From Bacteroidales bacterium (GTDB lineage: Bacteria > Bacteroidota > Bacteroidia > Bacteroidales > UBA932), in assembly GCA_017549505.1 (NCBI GenBank), contig JAFYUS010000064.1, forward strand, positions 32,472 through 96,471: a DNA stretch of 64,000 nt, in the 5' to 3' direction. The translations under genes were made by a program, and so were the position numbers. Below are positions 55,268-64,000 of the stretch, piece after piece; position 1 is the first letter of the stretch, and each line of letters starts with the position of its first letter. Below the pieces are notes generated by a model. It was not told the DNA's origin, did no database searches, and saw only the letters and a list, made by a program, of their open reading frames with translations.

Positions 55268-57400
55268 ATGAAAGAGATATATTTGAAGAGTATTGCTGAG
55301 AGGGTGGGGGTTAGGGATTGGCAGGTGGAGAACTGTGCCAAGTTGTTTGAGGAAGGTGCCACCATCCCTTTCATCAGCCGTTATAGGAAGGAGAGGACTG
55401 GAGGACTTGATGAAGTCGCCATTGCTGAGATCAGGCATTGGACTGATGTGTTCGCTGAGATGGAGAAGCGTAAGGCGACAGTTCTGGAAACCATAGGACA
55501 GGCAGGTGCCTTGACACCTGAACTGCAGAACCGTATCGAGAATACAGTGGAGTCCCGTGAACTTGAAGACCTGTATCTGCCTTTCAAACCTAAGAGACGT
55601 ACACGTGCTACTGCAGCAAAGGAAGCGGGTCTGGAACCTCTTGCTGACAAGATGTACAATGTCGCTCTCACTGATCCGGCTGCTGAAGCTCGTAAATATG
55701 TAAACGATAAAGTAGCATCAGTGGACGATGCTCTTGCAGGAGCACGAGATATCATAGCTGAACGTCTTAGTGAGACAGCCTCTGTAAGGGAGACCGTAAG
55801 ACAGATATTCAAGACAAGACGCCTCGTGACCAAGGCTACCAAGAAGGCGACCGGTCCTGAAGCAATGAAATATAAGATCTATTTCGACTATTCCGAATCT
55901 CTTGAAAGGATAGCGCCTCACAGACTTCTTGCCATTCTCCGTGCTGAGGAAGAAGGCTTCATCACAGTCAAGATCGATGCAGATGCCGAGAAATGCGGCA
56001 AGAAGATCTACTATGACTTCTGTCAGGAAAGACGCTATCCTGCCCAGCCATTGGCTGAACATATGCACATGGCCTTCGAGGATTCGTTCAAACGCCTCCT
56101 TGAACCTTCGATTTCAAACGAGGTGATCAAGGAAGCAAAGGAAAAGGCTGATATAGAATCGATAAGGATATTCGGCGACAACCTCCGCCAGTTACTCCTG
56201 GCTCCTCCTGTAGGACAAAGGCGTGTACTTGCTATCGACCCCGGTTTCAGGACCGGCTGCAAGGTAGTCTGCCTTGATGAGCAGGGCAATCTTCTTCACA
56301 ATGAAGCAATCTTCCCGCATCCTCCTGCAAACGAAAAGATAAAGGCCATCCAGGCAGTATCTGCAATGGTGCAGAAATACGGAATAGAAGTAATCGCAAT
56401 CGGAAACGGTACTGCAAGCCGTGAGACAGAAGAATTCATCAAGCGTGTACCTCTTCCAAAGGGAACACGGGTATTTACCGTAAGCGAAGATGGTGCATCG
56501 ATATATTCTGCATCTGAAGTCGCACGTGCTGAATTCCCTGAATATGACGTTACGGTAAGAGGTGCGGTTTCTATCGGCCGAAGACTGATGGATCCGCTTG
56601 CCGAGCTTGTGAAGATCGATCCTAAATCTCTGGGAGTCGGTCAGTACCAGCACGACGTGGATCAGGGACTCCTGAAGGAAACCCTTGACAATACAGTGGA
56701 AAGCTGTGTGAACAGCGTAGGAGTGAATCTGAATACAGCCAGCAGCTATCTCTTGAGTTATGTATCCGGAATCGGTCCTGCTTTGGCTGAAAATATCGTA
56801 GAGTACCGTGCAGCAAACGGTGCCTACAGGTCACGTAAGGAACTCCTCAAGGTAAAACGTCTTGGAGGCAAGGCATTCGAACAATGTGCCGGCTTCCTTC
56901 GTATAACAGATGCAGAGAATCCACTCGACAATTCAGCAGTGCACCCCGAGGCATACCATATTGTAGACAAGATGGCGAAGGACCTTAAGGTAACCCCTCG
57001 TGAACTTATAGGTAATCCCGAACTATGCGCCCGCATAGATGCGTCGCGCTATGTGGACGGTGAATTCGGACTTCCTACTGTAAACGATATTATCCAGGAA
57101 CTCAAGAAACCTGGCCGCGACCCTCGCGAAAGCGCTCAGACCTTTGAATTCGCACATGACATCAAGACCATCGAGGATCTCAGGACCGGTATGGAACTCC
57201 CTGGCATAGTGACCAACATCACTGCCTTCGGAGCCTTTGTGGACATAGGAATAAAACAGAACGGCCTCATCCATGCCTCCCAGATGGGCGTCAAAGGTAT
57301 GGCCGATCCGTCAAAGGTCCTTAAGCTTCATCAGCAGGTCAAGGTAACCGTTATCTCGGTTGACCTCGACCGTGCGCGCATCGGCTTACGCCTTCTTTGA
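55268..57400 (+). CDS. tex: Tex-family transcription accessory / S1 RNA-binding protein
   Basis: 710 residues. The N-terminal Tex helical domain (CAKLFEEGATIPFISRYRKE), the YqgF-like RNase H fold (VLAIDPGFRTGCKVVCLD, VSEDGASIYSASEVAR), the helix-hairpin-helix pair (TASSYLLSYVSGIGPALAEN, GGKAFEQCAGFLRI) and a C-terminal S1 domain (PGIVTNITAFGAFVDIG) occur in the normal order. It binds nucleic acid and affects transcription. The gene ends right after the S1 fold, slightly shorter than many homologues. Its 3' end overlaps the convergent EamA gene by 15 bases, and no terminator is visible. Confidence 0.95.
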   Translation: MKEIYLKSIAERVGVRDWQVENCAKLFEEGATIPFISRYRKERTGGLDEVAIAEIRHWTDVFAEMEKRKATVLETIGQAGALTPELQNRIENTVESRELEDLYLPFKPKRRTRATAAKEAGLEPLADKMYNVALTDPAAEARKYVNDKVASVDDALAGARDIIAERLSETASVRETVRQIFKTRRLVTKATKKATGPEAMKYKIYFDYSESLERIAPHRLLAILRAEEEGFITVKIDADAEKCGKKIYYDFCQERRYPAQPLAEHMHMAFEDSFKRLLEPSISNEVIKEAKEKADIESIRIFGDNLRQLLLAPPVGQRRVLAIDPGFRTGCKVVCLDEQGNLLHNEAIFPHPPANEKIKAIQAVSAMVQKYGIEVIAIGNGTASRETEEFIKRVPLPKGTRVFTVSEDGASIYSASEVARAEFPEYDVTVRGAVSIGRRLMDPLAELVKIDPKSLGVGQYQHDVDQGLLKETLDNTVESCVNSVGVNLNTASSYLLSYVSGIGPALAENIVEYRAANGAYRSRKELLKVKRLGGKAFEQCAGFLRITDAENPLDNSAVHPEAYHIVDKMAKDLKVTPRELIGNPELCARIDASRYVDGEFGLPTVNDIIQELKKPGRDPRESAQTFEFAHDIKTIEDLRTGMELPGIVTNITAFGAFVDIGIKQNGLIHASQMGVKGMADPSKVLKLHQQVKVTVISVDLDRARIGLRLL

Positions 57401-58294
57401 TGTATATTGCGATAAGATGACTCCCAATGTGGAGAGTGCGATACCGAACCACTGCCTGTCGTTGAGCATTTCGTGACCTATCGCCCACGCAATCATAGCT
57501 GAGGCAACTGGAATGAGGGCTGAGAAGATGCTTGATTTGGCTACGCCGAGATTCTTGATCGTGCTGACCCAGAGTGAGAATGCAAGGCTTGAGCAGAGTA
57601 CGGCAAGACAGATGATCGGATACCATACATCACCATCGAAGTATACTTCATAATCGAACCCGTCAAGACCTTTCCACAAGAAGAGAGGTAGAAGATAGAC
57701 AGAACCGATAAGGAACTGGTACATGACTATAGTCTGGCTGGAGTAGTTTCCGGACAGACTTTTTGTTATTGATGCGTGTCCTACCTCTGCGATTACCGCT
57801 ATAAGGAGAAGGGCGATTCCCCATATGAAATGCTCTCCCAACTCACCTTTTGCCATAGCGACAAGTACTATACCTACTAACGACAAGCCTATGCCGACTA
57901 CGTTCAGGATGCTTATCTTCTCCTTGAAGAAGGCTATGCCTGCACCTATCGAGAAGATAGGGATAGTGGCGATGACCATCGCGCTTATGGTAGGGGAGCC
58001 TGTAAGTTTCAGACCGAATGTCTCACATATGAAATATATGAAAGGCTCGAAGAATGCCAGAAGCAGGAACTTTCCCAGGTCCTGTTTCTGTATCCTCTTG
58101 ATTCTTGCATAGGCAGTGTTGAAAAGGAACAGTATTATACCTGCCATGAATATTCTCACGAATACGAAGTAGAATATCGGTATTCCTTGTCCGATCAGTC
58201 TGTCTGTCCAGATATATGACATTCCCCATAGCAGTATAGCAAACATAGAGGCTATGTAGACAAGTGTCTTGCTTGGCTGTACCTTTGGTGACAT
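57386..58294 (-). CDS. EamA/DMT-superfamily membrane transporter
   Basis: 302 residues with ten transmembrane helices in two EamA repeats. Repeat one: MFAILLWGMSYIWTDRLI to VVGIGLSLVGIVLVAMAKG; repeat two: IALLLIAVIAEVGHASITK to WFGIALSTLGVILSQY. These proteins export or import metabolites or drugs; no substrate can be assigned. It is the last gene of a minus-strand run (protease, GT2, dihydroorotase, EamA), 21 bases after the dihydroorotase gene. Confidence 0.9.
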   Translation of the reverse strand: MSPKVQPSKTLVYIASMFAILLWGMSYIWTDRLIGQGIPIFYFVFVRIFMAGIILFLFNTAYARIKRIQKQDLGKFLLLAFFEPFIYFICETFGLKLTGSPTISAMVIATIPIFSIGAGIAFFKEKISILNVVGIGLSLVGIVLVAMAKGELGEHFIWGIALLLIAVIAEVGHASITKSLSGNYSSQTIVMYQFLIGSVYLLPLFLWKGLDGFDYEVYFDGDVWYPIICLAVLCSSLAFSLWVSTIKNLGVAKSSIFSALIPVASAMIAWAIGHEMLNDRQWFGIALSTLGVILSQYTSKKA

Positions 58295-58315
58295 TGTTTT
58301 GTTTTTTCAGTTAGG

Positions 58316-59668
58316 TTAGATGAATTTGTCTTCTTTGTAAACGACCTTGCCGTTTATGAATACGGTCTCGATTTTACCTCTGAGGATCTCGCCGTCATAA
58401 GGACTCCATCCGCATTTGCTGAACTGGTCCTCGTTTCTGACTGTAAATTCCTTTTCATAATCGAATATCACGATATCAGCCTCGTATCCTTCCTTGATCT
58501 TTCCTCTGTTCAGCCTGTAAAGATCAGAGGCGTTCTCTGAAAATACAGCTGCGATTCTTGTCAAAGGGATTTCATCCTGGGCAGCTATCGTAAGAAGGAC
58601 AGGAAGGCTCTGCTGGATCGAAGGAAGTCCTGAAGGTGCCTTTGTATATATGCCTTCCTTTTCTGAAGGAAGGTGCGGAGCATGGTCGGATCCGATGGTA
58701 TCTATCATTCCGCCGGCCAGCGCATTTCTCAAGGCTTCTCTGTCTGAAGCTCCCTTCACTGAAGGGTTGCATTTGAGCCTGCTTCCCAGACGAGGGTAAT
58801 CCTCGTTACAGAACCAGAGATAGTTGCATGAAGTCTCGGCGATGATATTCGGATTGTTGCTCTTCGCCGCTCTGACCATCTCTGCCTCCTCTTTGGTAGA
58901 AATATGGCACAGAACCAAGGTGGTACCATACTTTATGGCTTTCTCAAGAGCTCTGATGCTTGATTTTATACACGCCTTTCTGCTGCGTATGTTTTCATGC
59001 TCGCTGAATGGGATCTCATCTCCGTATTTAGCAGTCGCAGCCTGAAGGTTAGTCCTGATTGTCTCCTCATCCTCGCAATGAACCAGGACCGGCTTGCCCT
59101 TGATCGAGAACAGACGGTCGAGTGTGTTGTTCTCATCCACCAGCATGTTTCCGGTCGACGATCCCATGAACACCTTTATTCCCATCACATCTTCCGGTGA
59201 AATATCTGTCTTTCCGGCAAGTATGTCCTCGATTTCCTCTATATTTCTGTTGGTGGCACCGAAGTGGAAGCCCAGATTCATGCACGACTTTTCCTTTGCA
59301 AGCGAAAGCTTGCCTGCGAACGCCCCTGCCGACACAGTCGCAGGGCTTGTGTTCGGCATGTCGAACGCAGTCGTCACGCCTCCGGCTACAGCCGCGCGTG
59401 ACTCTGTCGTCATGTCTGCCTTATGAGTCAGGCCTGGCTCGCGGAAATGTACATGGGCGTCTATGCCTCCTGCGATGATATGTTTGCCTTCCAGTTCGAT
59501 ACGCTGGATGTCACTGTATTTCTTGACCGCGCTGAATACCTTGTAATCAAAACCTTCGTCATCCATATAGATGACTTCGGCTATCTTTCCTTCAGATATG
59601 ATGATGCTTCCGACCGCTTCCTTTTCAGAAGTTACGATTGTTGCCTTGTGCAGAAGATATGTGCTCAT
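58316..59668 (-). CDS. pyrC: Dihydroorotase
   Basis: 450 residues, class I length. The metal site motifs are in order: AGGIDAHVHFREPGLTHKAD, the carbamylated-lysine strand VMGIKVFMGSSTGN, VLVHCEDEETI, LVLCHISTKEE and DTIGSDHAPHL with the catalytic aspartate. It cyclises carbamoyl-aspartate to dihydroorotate in pyrimidine synthesis. Allantoinase is a close relative, but GSDHAPHLPSEK and FREPGL favour dihydroorotase. Its start shares one base with the stop of the GT2 gene (TAATG). Confidence 0.9.
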   Translation of the reverse strand: MSTYLLHKATIVTSEKEAVGSIIISEGKIAEVIYMDDEGFDYKVFSAVKKYSDIQRIELEGKHIIAGGIDAHVHFREPGLTHKADMTTESRAAVAGGVTTAFDMPNTSPATVSAGAFAGKLSLAKEKSCMNLGFHFGATNRNIEEIEDILAGKTDISPEDVMGIKVFMGSSTGNMLVDENNTLDRLFSIKGKPVLVHCEDEETIRTNLQAATAKYGDEIPFSEHENIRSRKACIKSSIRALEKAIKYGTTLVLCHISTKEEAEMVRAAKSNNPNIIAETSCNYLWFCNEDYPRLGSRLKCNPSVKGASDREALRNALAGGMIDTIGSDHAPHLPSEKEGIYTKAPSGLPSIQQSLPVLLTIAAQDEIPLTRIAAVFSENASDLYRLNRGKIKEGYEADIVIFDYEKEFTVRNEDQFSKCGWSPYDGEILRGKIETVFINGKVVYKEDKFI

Positions 59669-60390
59669 TATTTTCTTGGCTTTATTTTTCTCATCTTCAG
59701 TCCCATGACACCCCAGAATGCTTCTCCGAAGATTCCGCTGCTCATCTTTGAGGTACCCTCGGTCCTGTCCACGAATATGATAGGAACTTCCTTGATCTTG
59801 AATCCTAGCTTATAGGTCGAGTATTTCATCTCTATCTGGAAACCGTATCCCTTCATCTTTACCTTGTCAAGGTCGATGGCCTCGAGTACCTTTCTTGAGT
59901 AACACTTGAATCCAGCTGTAGTGTCGTATACCTTCATGCCAAGCACCGTGCGTACGTAGACTGATGCATAATATGACATGATGACCCTTCCGATAGGCCA
60001 GTTGATCACGCTGATGCCGTTACAGTAACGTGAGCCGATGGCAAGATCTGCTCCATCCTTGCATGCCTGATAAAGTCTCGGCACGTCGTTAGGATTGTGC
60101 GAGAAGTCCGCGTCCATTTCAAATATATAGTCATATCCATTCTCGACAGACCATTTGAATCCTGTTATGTATGCTGTCCCAAGACCAAGCTTACCCTTTC
60201 TTTCGATCATGTGGAGCCTTTCAGGAAATTCCTGCTGCAGACCTTTCACGATGCCGGCCGTTCCGTCCGGCGATCCATCCTCGATCACGAGGATGTGATA
60301 CCCGCCCTCGAGCGAAAATACCGCCCGGATGATTTTTTCTATATTCTCCTTCTCGTTGTAAGTAGGTATGATTACTACTTTCTTGTCCAT
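59668..60390 (-). CDS. GT2 glycosyltransferase, polyprenol-phosphate mannosyltransferase-like (Dpm1 type)
   Basis: 240 residues. GT-A motifs: VVIIPTYNEKENI at the N-terminus, IEDGSPDGT, GLGTAYITGFKW and the DxD metal motif FEMDADFSHNP. The final segment KMKGYGFQIEMKYSTYKLGF, IPIIFVDR-like strand, and ending GLKMRKIK match dolichol-phosphate mannose synthase-like enzymes lacking a C-terminal membrane anchor. It would transfer mannose or another sugar from a nucleotide donor to polyprenyl phosphate at the inner membrane face, for protein or envelope glycosylation. Start ATG 60390 is 6 bases after the protease stop. Confidence 0.9.
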   Translation of the reverse strand: MDKKVVIIPTYNEKENIEKIIRAVFSLEGGYHILVIEDGSPDGTAGIVKGLQQEFPERLHMIERKGKLGLGTAYITGFKWSVENGYDYIFEMDADFSHNPNDVPRLYQACKDGADLAIGSRYCNGISVINWPIGRVIMSYYASVYVRTVLGMKVYDTTAGFKCYSRKVLEAIDLDKVKMKGYGFQIEMKYSTYKLGFKIKEVPIIFVDRTEGTSKMSSGIFGEAFWGVMGLKMRKIKPRK

Positions 60391-60396
60391 ATCTGT

Positions 60397-63300
60397 TTAT
60401 TTCTGAATTGTCTTCATCATTTCTGCGACAGCCGCCTCCAGCTGCTTGTCCTCGCCACGGAGTACTGAGGCAGGGTCATTATATACAAGGATGTCCGGTT
60501 CTATCTGCATGTTCTCGAGATACCTTCCTTCCTTTACTCCAATGGCACCTACCTGAGGTATACCGAACACGAGACTAGGGTCGATCTGCGTCTCCCACCA
60601 TACTGCAGTCATTGTGCCAGGTACAGGCGCTCCGATCAGCTTGCCGATGCCGAGGGCCTTATATACATATGGGAATCCGCATGCATCTGAGTAGTTGTCC
60701 TCGCCGATGAGCACGCATGAAGGCTTTGTCCATTTGCTGTAAGGTTCTGTGCCGATATACTGTCCTCTCGGTTCGAAACGTATGTATCCGGTACCTGCGA
60801 GAAGAGTCGCAAGGTCGTCATGGAGCCATCCGCCGCCGTTATGTCTTGTGTCTACGATTACCGCCTCGCAAGCACGGTATTTTCCAAGAAGGTCGGAGTA
60901 CACGCGTCTGAAGCTTTCGGAATCCATGCCTTCTACATGGACATAACCTACCTTTCCTCCGGAAAGTTTCTTTACCATCTGGGCTCTCTGTTCCACCCAT
61001 CTGTTGTATAACTGTCTGTAATCGGTATATCCAGGCTCGATCATGAGATCCTTTTCCTTCTTGCCTTTCTGCTTTACAGTGATCAGGATCTTCTTTCCAC
61101 CCTTGCCTCTCAACATATGGCTCCAGTCTTCTCCCGCCTTGATTTCTTCACCGTTGATTGCAGTGACGATGTCTCCCGCTTCGATGTCAGGATGCTGGAG
61201 ATAAAGGGCTCCACCTTTGATTATCTCCTTGATCTTCAGACCGTCACCCTTGTAGTCATTGTCATAGAAGGCGCCAAGTGTTCCTATTGTCATTCCACCC
61301 CTGTATGAGTATCTTGCGCCTGTATGAGAACCGTTAAGTTCGCCGAGCAGTTCGGAGAGCATCTCCTGGAAGTCGAAGTTGTTGTCGATATGAGGGAGGA
61401 ACTTCGCATATGTCTCCTTGTATCCCTTCCAGTCGATTCCATGTATTTCAGGATCATAGAATTTCTCGCTTACCTGCTTCCAGATATGGTTGAATATATA
61501 TTCGCGCTCCTTGGCAGGCTTGTATTCGAACTCGCCGCTGAATGCTATGCTTTCTCTTTTTCCTGAAGCTGTGCTGATCCTTGAAACTCCGCTGCCTGTG
61601 TGGAGGAAGATGTATTTGTCGTCAGAACTTGGATAGAAAGAACCTGTCAGACCTTTGATGAGTACCTTTACGCTGTTGTCTTCAAGATCGAGTACGCAAA
61701 GGTCAGAACTTCTTTCGAGACGTACAGAATAGTAAAGCTTCTTTCCGTCCTGTGTGAGATAATGGTCGCCCAGTCTGCCTGAAAATCTGGTCAGCTTGAC
61801 TATCCTGTCCTTCCTGTCATCAAGGTCAAGAACAAGCTTTTCCTCTTTCTTCTCCACCTTGGCGCTGTCCTTCTTTTCCTTCTTAGGTTTCTTCTCATCG
61901 CTCATCATCTTGTCGATTTCCCTGTCCTCCTTGTCCTTGAGGAAATCGGCATATGCCTTGCCGTCGAAGAACATGATGTATACGTCCTTTTCCGCACCCC
62001 AGCTTCCATGGCTGCGATAGCCGGCCTTGTCGGATGTCCAGGTCATTGCCTTTCCTTTAAGGGCCCACCTGAATCCACCGTCTGTATATCCGCTTTCAGT
62101 GAGGTCGGTGATTTCACCGCTTTCGACGTCAATGACAGCGATGTCTTCATTGTTCCATCCTCCATTCGCCTGGTAGTTGCACAGAATGTATCTGCTGTCC
62201 GGACTCCACTCGTACGCCTGGTCGCCATCTGTGTATGAATAGTTCACCATGCGGTCGAGGACGATCTTTTCCTTTCCGCTCTTGAGGTCCATGACGGCAA
62301 TCGCGGTCCTGTCCTTCAAGTATGCGAGAAGCTTACCGTCAGGAGAAACCTGAGGCTGGAAGCATGTTTCACCTGGTCTGGTGACCATCTCTTCCTCCAT
62401 CTTGACAGCGTAGGTGAACATCTTGTCATTCTTTTCTGTCAGCGATGTCTTCCAGATGCCCCAATGACCGTTACGTTCAGCTGCATAATAAAGAGTCCTT
62501 CCGTCTTTAGAGAATGTGAGGCCTCTTTCCTGTTCCGGGGTATTTGTTATTCTCTGTGTAGTCTTGTAGTCAATCGATGTTACGAACACATCGCCTCTTA
62601 CGGTTATGGCTACTTCCTTGCCTTCCGGCGATATTGCCATTCTTGTGGCTCCGGATGTCAGTGTCTGGATTTCGATATCCTTTTCAATCTGGTCAGTAGT
62701 GATCTGGATCGCTACCTTTTCCGGCTGTCCTCCGTCCTTGATCGTATACAGCTCTCCGTCGTAAGAGTAGCATAATGTGCCGTTGTCGGAGATCGAAAGA
62801 TATCTTACAGGATTGCCTTTATGGAAGGTAATCTGTTTCGGATTGTTTACTGTTGTACCGTTACTATATATATTAAGGGTACCGTCCTGCTCGCAGAGAT
62901 AGTAGTATGAGTCACCGTCGGCTGTGAATACAGGGTTTCTGTCTTCACCGTTGAAGGTCGAGACTTTCTTGAAGGTACCGTTTTCATCGATTCTGAATCC
63001 TCCTGTCTTGTCTGCTGATGGCTGATACATCCAGATGTCGCGTGTGACAGATGAAGTGTGATGCTTTCTCAAAGGATCTTCGTAACCTTTGTAGTCTTCG
63101 TAGAGGACTGTACCATCAGCTCTGACGCTCATATTCGATATCTGAAGGGCGCTGACCATCTCAGGACGGCCGCCTTCCTTGCCTACCATATATACCTGGG
63201 TGCCTCCCGGGAAATCTCCATACTGGGCATCCTGCTGTATGTTGGCGCTGAAGATTATGTTTCCGTTTTCAAGAACTGTCATCGGAGTCTCATTTCCAGG

Positions 63301-63621
63301 ATGGGATGTAAGCCTTGTCGGCGCTCCTCCTTTGGCAGGAACACTATAGATATCCTTGCTTTTGTTCCTGTAGGAAGCGAATATGATGGATCCTCCGTCA
63401 GGTGACCACATAGGGTCGGTGTCATATGCGGGATTTGTTGTGATCTGTCTTGCATGACCTCCGTCTGTGTCTACAACGTAGATATTACCTTTATAAGTGA
63501 AAGCGATCTGCTCTCCGTCAGGTGATATTGCATTTTTTCTAAGCCAAAGAGGGGAGTCCTGTGCTCCGGAAACGGCAGTCATGAACAGCAGTGCCGAAAT
63601 CGTAAGTATAATTCTTTTCAT
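60397..63621 (-). CDS. Tricorn-like S41 serine protease with TolB-type propeller and PDZ domain, exported
   Basis: 1074 residues from ATG 63621, which starts a signal peptide (MKRIILTISALLFMTAVSGA); an ATG ten codons upstream is less likely. Residues about 25-560 form WD40/TolB propellers (PLWLRKNAISPDGEQIAF, YDTDPMWSPDGGSIIFAS, ISPEGKEVAITV). A lysine- and glutamate-rich stretch (EKKPKKEKKDSAKVEKKEEK) leads to a C1-like helical domain, a PDZ domain (GDIVTAINGEEIKAGEDW) and the S41 core with nucleophile Ser978 in GEDNYSDACGFP. It probably degrades peptides in the periplasm. A -7 box TATATTTG lies on the minus strand at 63656-63649. Confidence 0.92.
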   Translation of the reverse strand: MKRIILTISALLFMTAVSGAQDSPLWLRKNAISPDGEQIAFTYKGNIYVVDTDGGHARQITTNPAYDTDPMWSPDGGSIIFASYRNKSKDIYSVPAKGGAPTRLTSHPGNETPMTVLENGNIIFSANIQQDAQYGDFPGGTQVYMVGKEGGRPEMVSALQISNMSVRADGTVLYEDYKGYEDPLRKHHTSSVTRDIWMYQPSADKTGGFRIDENGTFKKVSTFNGEDRNPVFTADGDSYYYLCEQDGTLNIYSNGTTVNNPKQITFHKGNPVRYLSISDNGTLCYSYDGELYTIKDGGQPEKVAIQITTDQIEKDIEIQTLTSGATRMAISPEGKEVAITVRGDVFVTSIDYKTTQRITNTPEQERGLTFSKDGRTLYYAAERNGHWGIWKTSLTEKNDKMFTYAVKMEEEMVTRPGETCFQPQVSPDGKLLAYLKDRTAIAVMDLKSGKEKIVLDRMVNYSYTDGDQAYEWSPDSRYILCNYQANGGWNNEDIAVIDVESGEITDLTESGYTDGGFRWALKGKAMTWTSDKAGYRSHGSWGAEKDVYIMFFDGKAYADFLKDKEDREIDKMMSDEKKPKKEKKDSAKVEKKEEKLVLDLDDRKDRIVKLTRFSGRLGDHYLTQDGKKLYYSVRLERSSDLCVLDLEDNSVKVLIKGLTGSFYPSSDDKYIFLHTGSGVSRISTASGKRESIAFSGEFEYKPAKEREYIFNHIWKQVSEKFYDPEIHGIDWKGYKETYAKFLPHIDNNFDFQEMLSELLGELNGSHTGARYSYRGGMTIGTLGAFYDNDYKGDGLKIKEIIKGGALYLQHPDIEAGDIVTAINGEEIKAGEDWSHMLRGKGGKKILITVKQKGKKEKDLMIEPGYTDYRQLYNRWVEQRAQMVKKLSGGKVGYVHVEGMDSESFRRVYSDLLGKYRACEAVIVDTRHNGGGWLHDDLATLLAGTGYIRFEPRGQYIGTEPYSKWTKPSCVLIGEDNYSDACGFPYVYKALGIGKLIGAPVPGTMTAVWWETQIDPSLVFGIPQVGAIGVKEGRYLENMQIEPDILVYNDPASVLRGEDKQLEAAVAEMMKTIQK

Positions 63622-63713
63622 ATATATAATATATATAGGTACATCATGCAAATATACAAAATTAATCGGTAAAAGTAGCTATTGTTGCTTTAACAAAAAT
63701 GTAACAGTGCTAT

Positions 63714-63757
63714 AACGTCCGGAGTTCCAGTATATTACAGTGATCCGGGCGTTTTTT
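63714..63757 (+). terminator. Terminator-like hairpin upstream of the stable-RNA promoters
   Basis: AACGTCCGGA (63714-63723) pairs with TCCGGGCGTT (63744-63753), one G-T pair, and a run of six T follows. It reads on the + strand although no + strand gene precedes it. It may insulate the downstream RNA operon, or end a short unrecognised transcript from 63622-63713, where nothing else is visible. Confidence 0.7.
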
Positions 63758-63781
63758 ATGTGTTTTGTGGTTACAGATTTA

Positions 63782-63812
63782 TTTGGAGGTAATGAAAAAT
63801 TGTCTACCTTTG
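63782..63812 (+). promoter_or_regulatory. Stable-RNA promoter P1
   Basis: -33 TTTG (63782-63785), 19-base spacer and -7 TACCTTTG (63805-63812), an exact consensus match. From the -7 box through GCAATCCCAAACGA it is the same as the tRNA-Glu promoter. Confidence 0.88.
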
Positions 63813-64000
63813 CAATCCCAAACGAAAAACGGGATGCCTACAGAGGCAGAGAGTTCTTTAAAAGACTGGCGCTTGAAAAAAGTTGAAAAATTTTTGCAAA
63901 AAGATTTGGAGATTAAAAAATAAAGCGTACCTTTGCATCCCCGTTCGAAAAACGGGCCTCGCAAGAGGAAAAGAGAAGTTCATTGAAAAGACTGTTTTAC
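63813..64000 (+). other. Leader of a probable rRNA operon, running out of the window
   Basis: Two tandem promoter-leader units. Each is followed by an AACGGG segment, a short hairpin (GCCT-ACAG-AGGC at 63837-63848; CCTC-GCAA-GAGG at 63957-63968) and a boxA-like repeat (AGTTCTTTAAAAGACTG at 63852, AAGTTCATTGAAAAGACTG at 63976). Such leaders precede 16S rRNA genes in Bacteroidota. No mature rRNA sequence is reached before 64000, so rRNA identity is inference. Confidence 0.7.
63905..63935 (+). promoter_or_regulatory. Stable-RNA promoter P2
   Basis: -33 TTTG (63905-63908), 19-base spacer and -7 TACCTTTG (63928-63935). It follows P1 by 123 bases and, like P1, is followed within about 30 bases by GAAAAACGGG. 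Confidence 0.88.

Noticed and set aside
63779-63964. Small minus-strand open frame of 61 codons
   Set aside because: It runs against the tandem promoter-leader units and has no coding features.

Overview
The window looks like a chromosomal segment of a Bacteroidota bacterium, most likely of the order Bacteroidales; the genus cannot be fixed from sequence alone. Evidence: a SusC/SusD pair, BACON-domain and DUF5018-like surface lipoproteins, a hybrid two-component sensor/regulator in one polypeptide, Bacteroidota-type housekeeping genes (FtsE-like ATPase, long trigger factor, two-domain RluA) and many promoters of the form TTTG-N19/20-TAnnTTTG.

Region 1 (1-28007) is a polysaccharide utilisation locus. 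On the + strand: a SusC-type transporter cut by the window edge, SusD, a DUF5018-like lipoprotein, a phosphodiester-glycosidase lipoprotein, a GHL10-like glycosidase lipoprotein, two BACON lipoproteins with a shared C-terminal domain, and an N-acylglucosamine 2-epimerase-like enzyme. On the - strand: a GH2 glycosidase, a CE2-like esterase, a calcineurin-like phosphoesterase and a DUF5009 membrane acyltransferase homologue. Then on + again: a 1297-residue hybrid two-component regulator, a lipoprotein FAD oxidoreductase and a GH3 glycosidase. The enzyme set (phosphodiester cleavage, deacetylation, beta-glycosidases, amino-sugar epimerase) suggests a GlcNAc- or galactose-containing polymer with phosphodiester or acyl decoration. 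This is inference.

Region 2 (28009-31452): dut directly behind GH3, murF, and a convergent glycerate kinase expanded by in-frame tandem repeats. Region 3 (31453-32437) is about 1 kb without genes, packed with hairpins and direct repeats, ending at a tRNA-Glu(CTC) gene. Region 4 (32610-60390) is mostly core genes: a DMT-family protein, glmM with a NamZ-like DUF1343 gene, a membrane protein of unknown function, rpmE2, an RluA-type pseudouridine synthase, nth, an ftsE-like gene, a TPR protein with an outer-membrane barrel, gyrB, a 7TM-HD phosphodiesterase, tig-clpP-clpX, a CLC channel/transporter, tex, an EamA transporter, a dihydroorotase and a GT2 glycosyltransferase. Region 5 (60397-64000): a tricorn-like S41 protease, then two tandem stable-RNA promoters with boxA-like leaders pointing out of the window, probably the start of an rRNA operon.

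The most unusual feature is a family of five nested palindromic elements (near 13.0, 16.0, 28.5, 38.1 and 55.1 kb). A related GC-rich core with two hairpins sits between arms that pair with each other but differ in sequence from copy to copy. Four copies are intergenic; one lies in frame inside the rluA-type gene. A second repeat family and a repeat-expanded glycerate kinase show the same tolerance of in-frame insertions.
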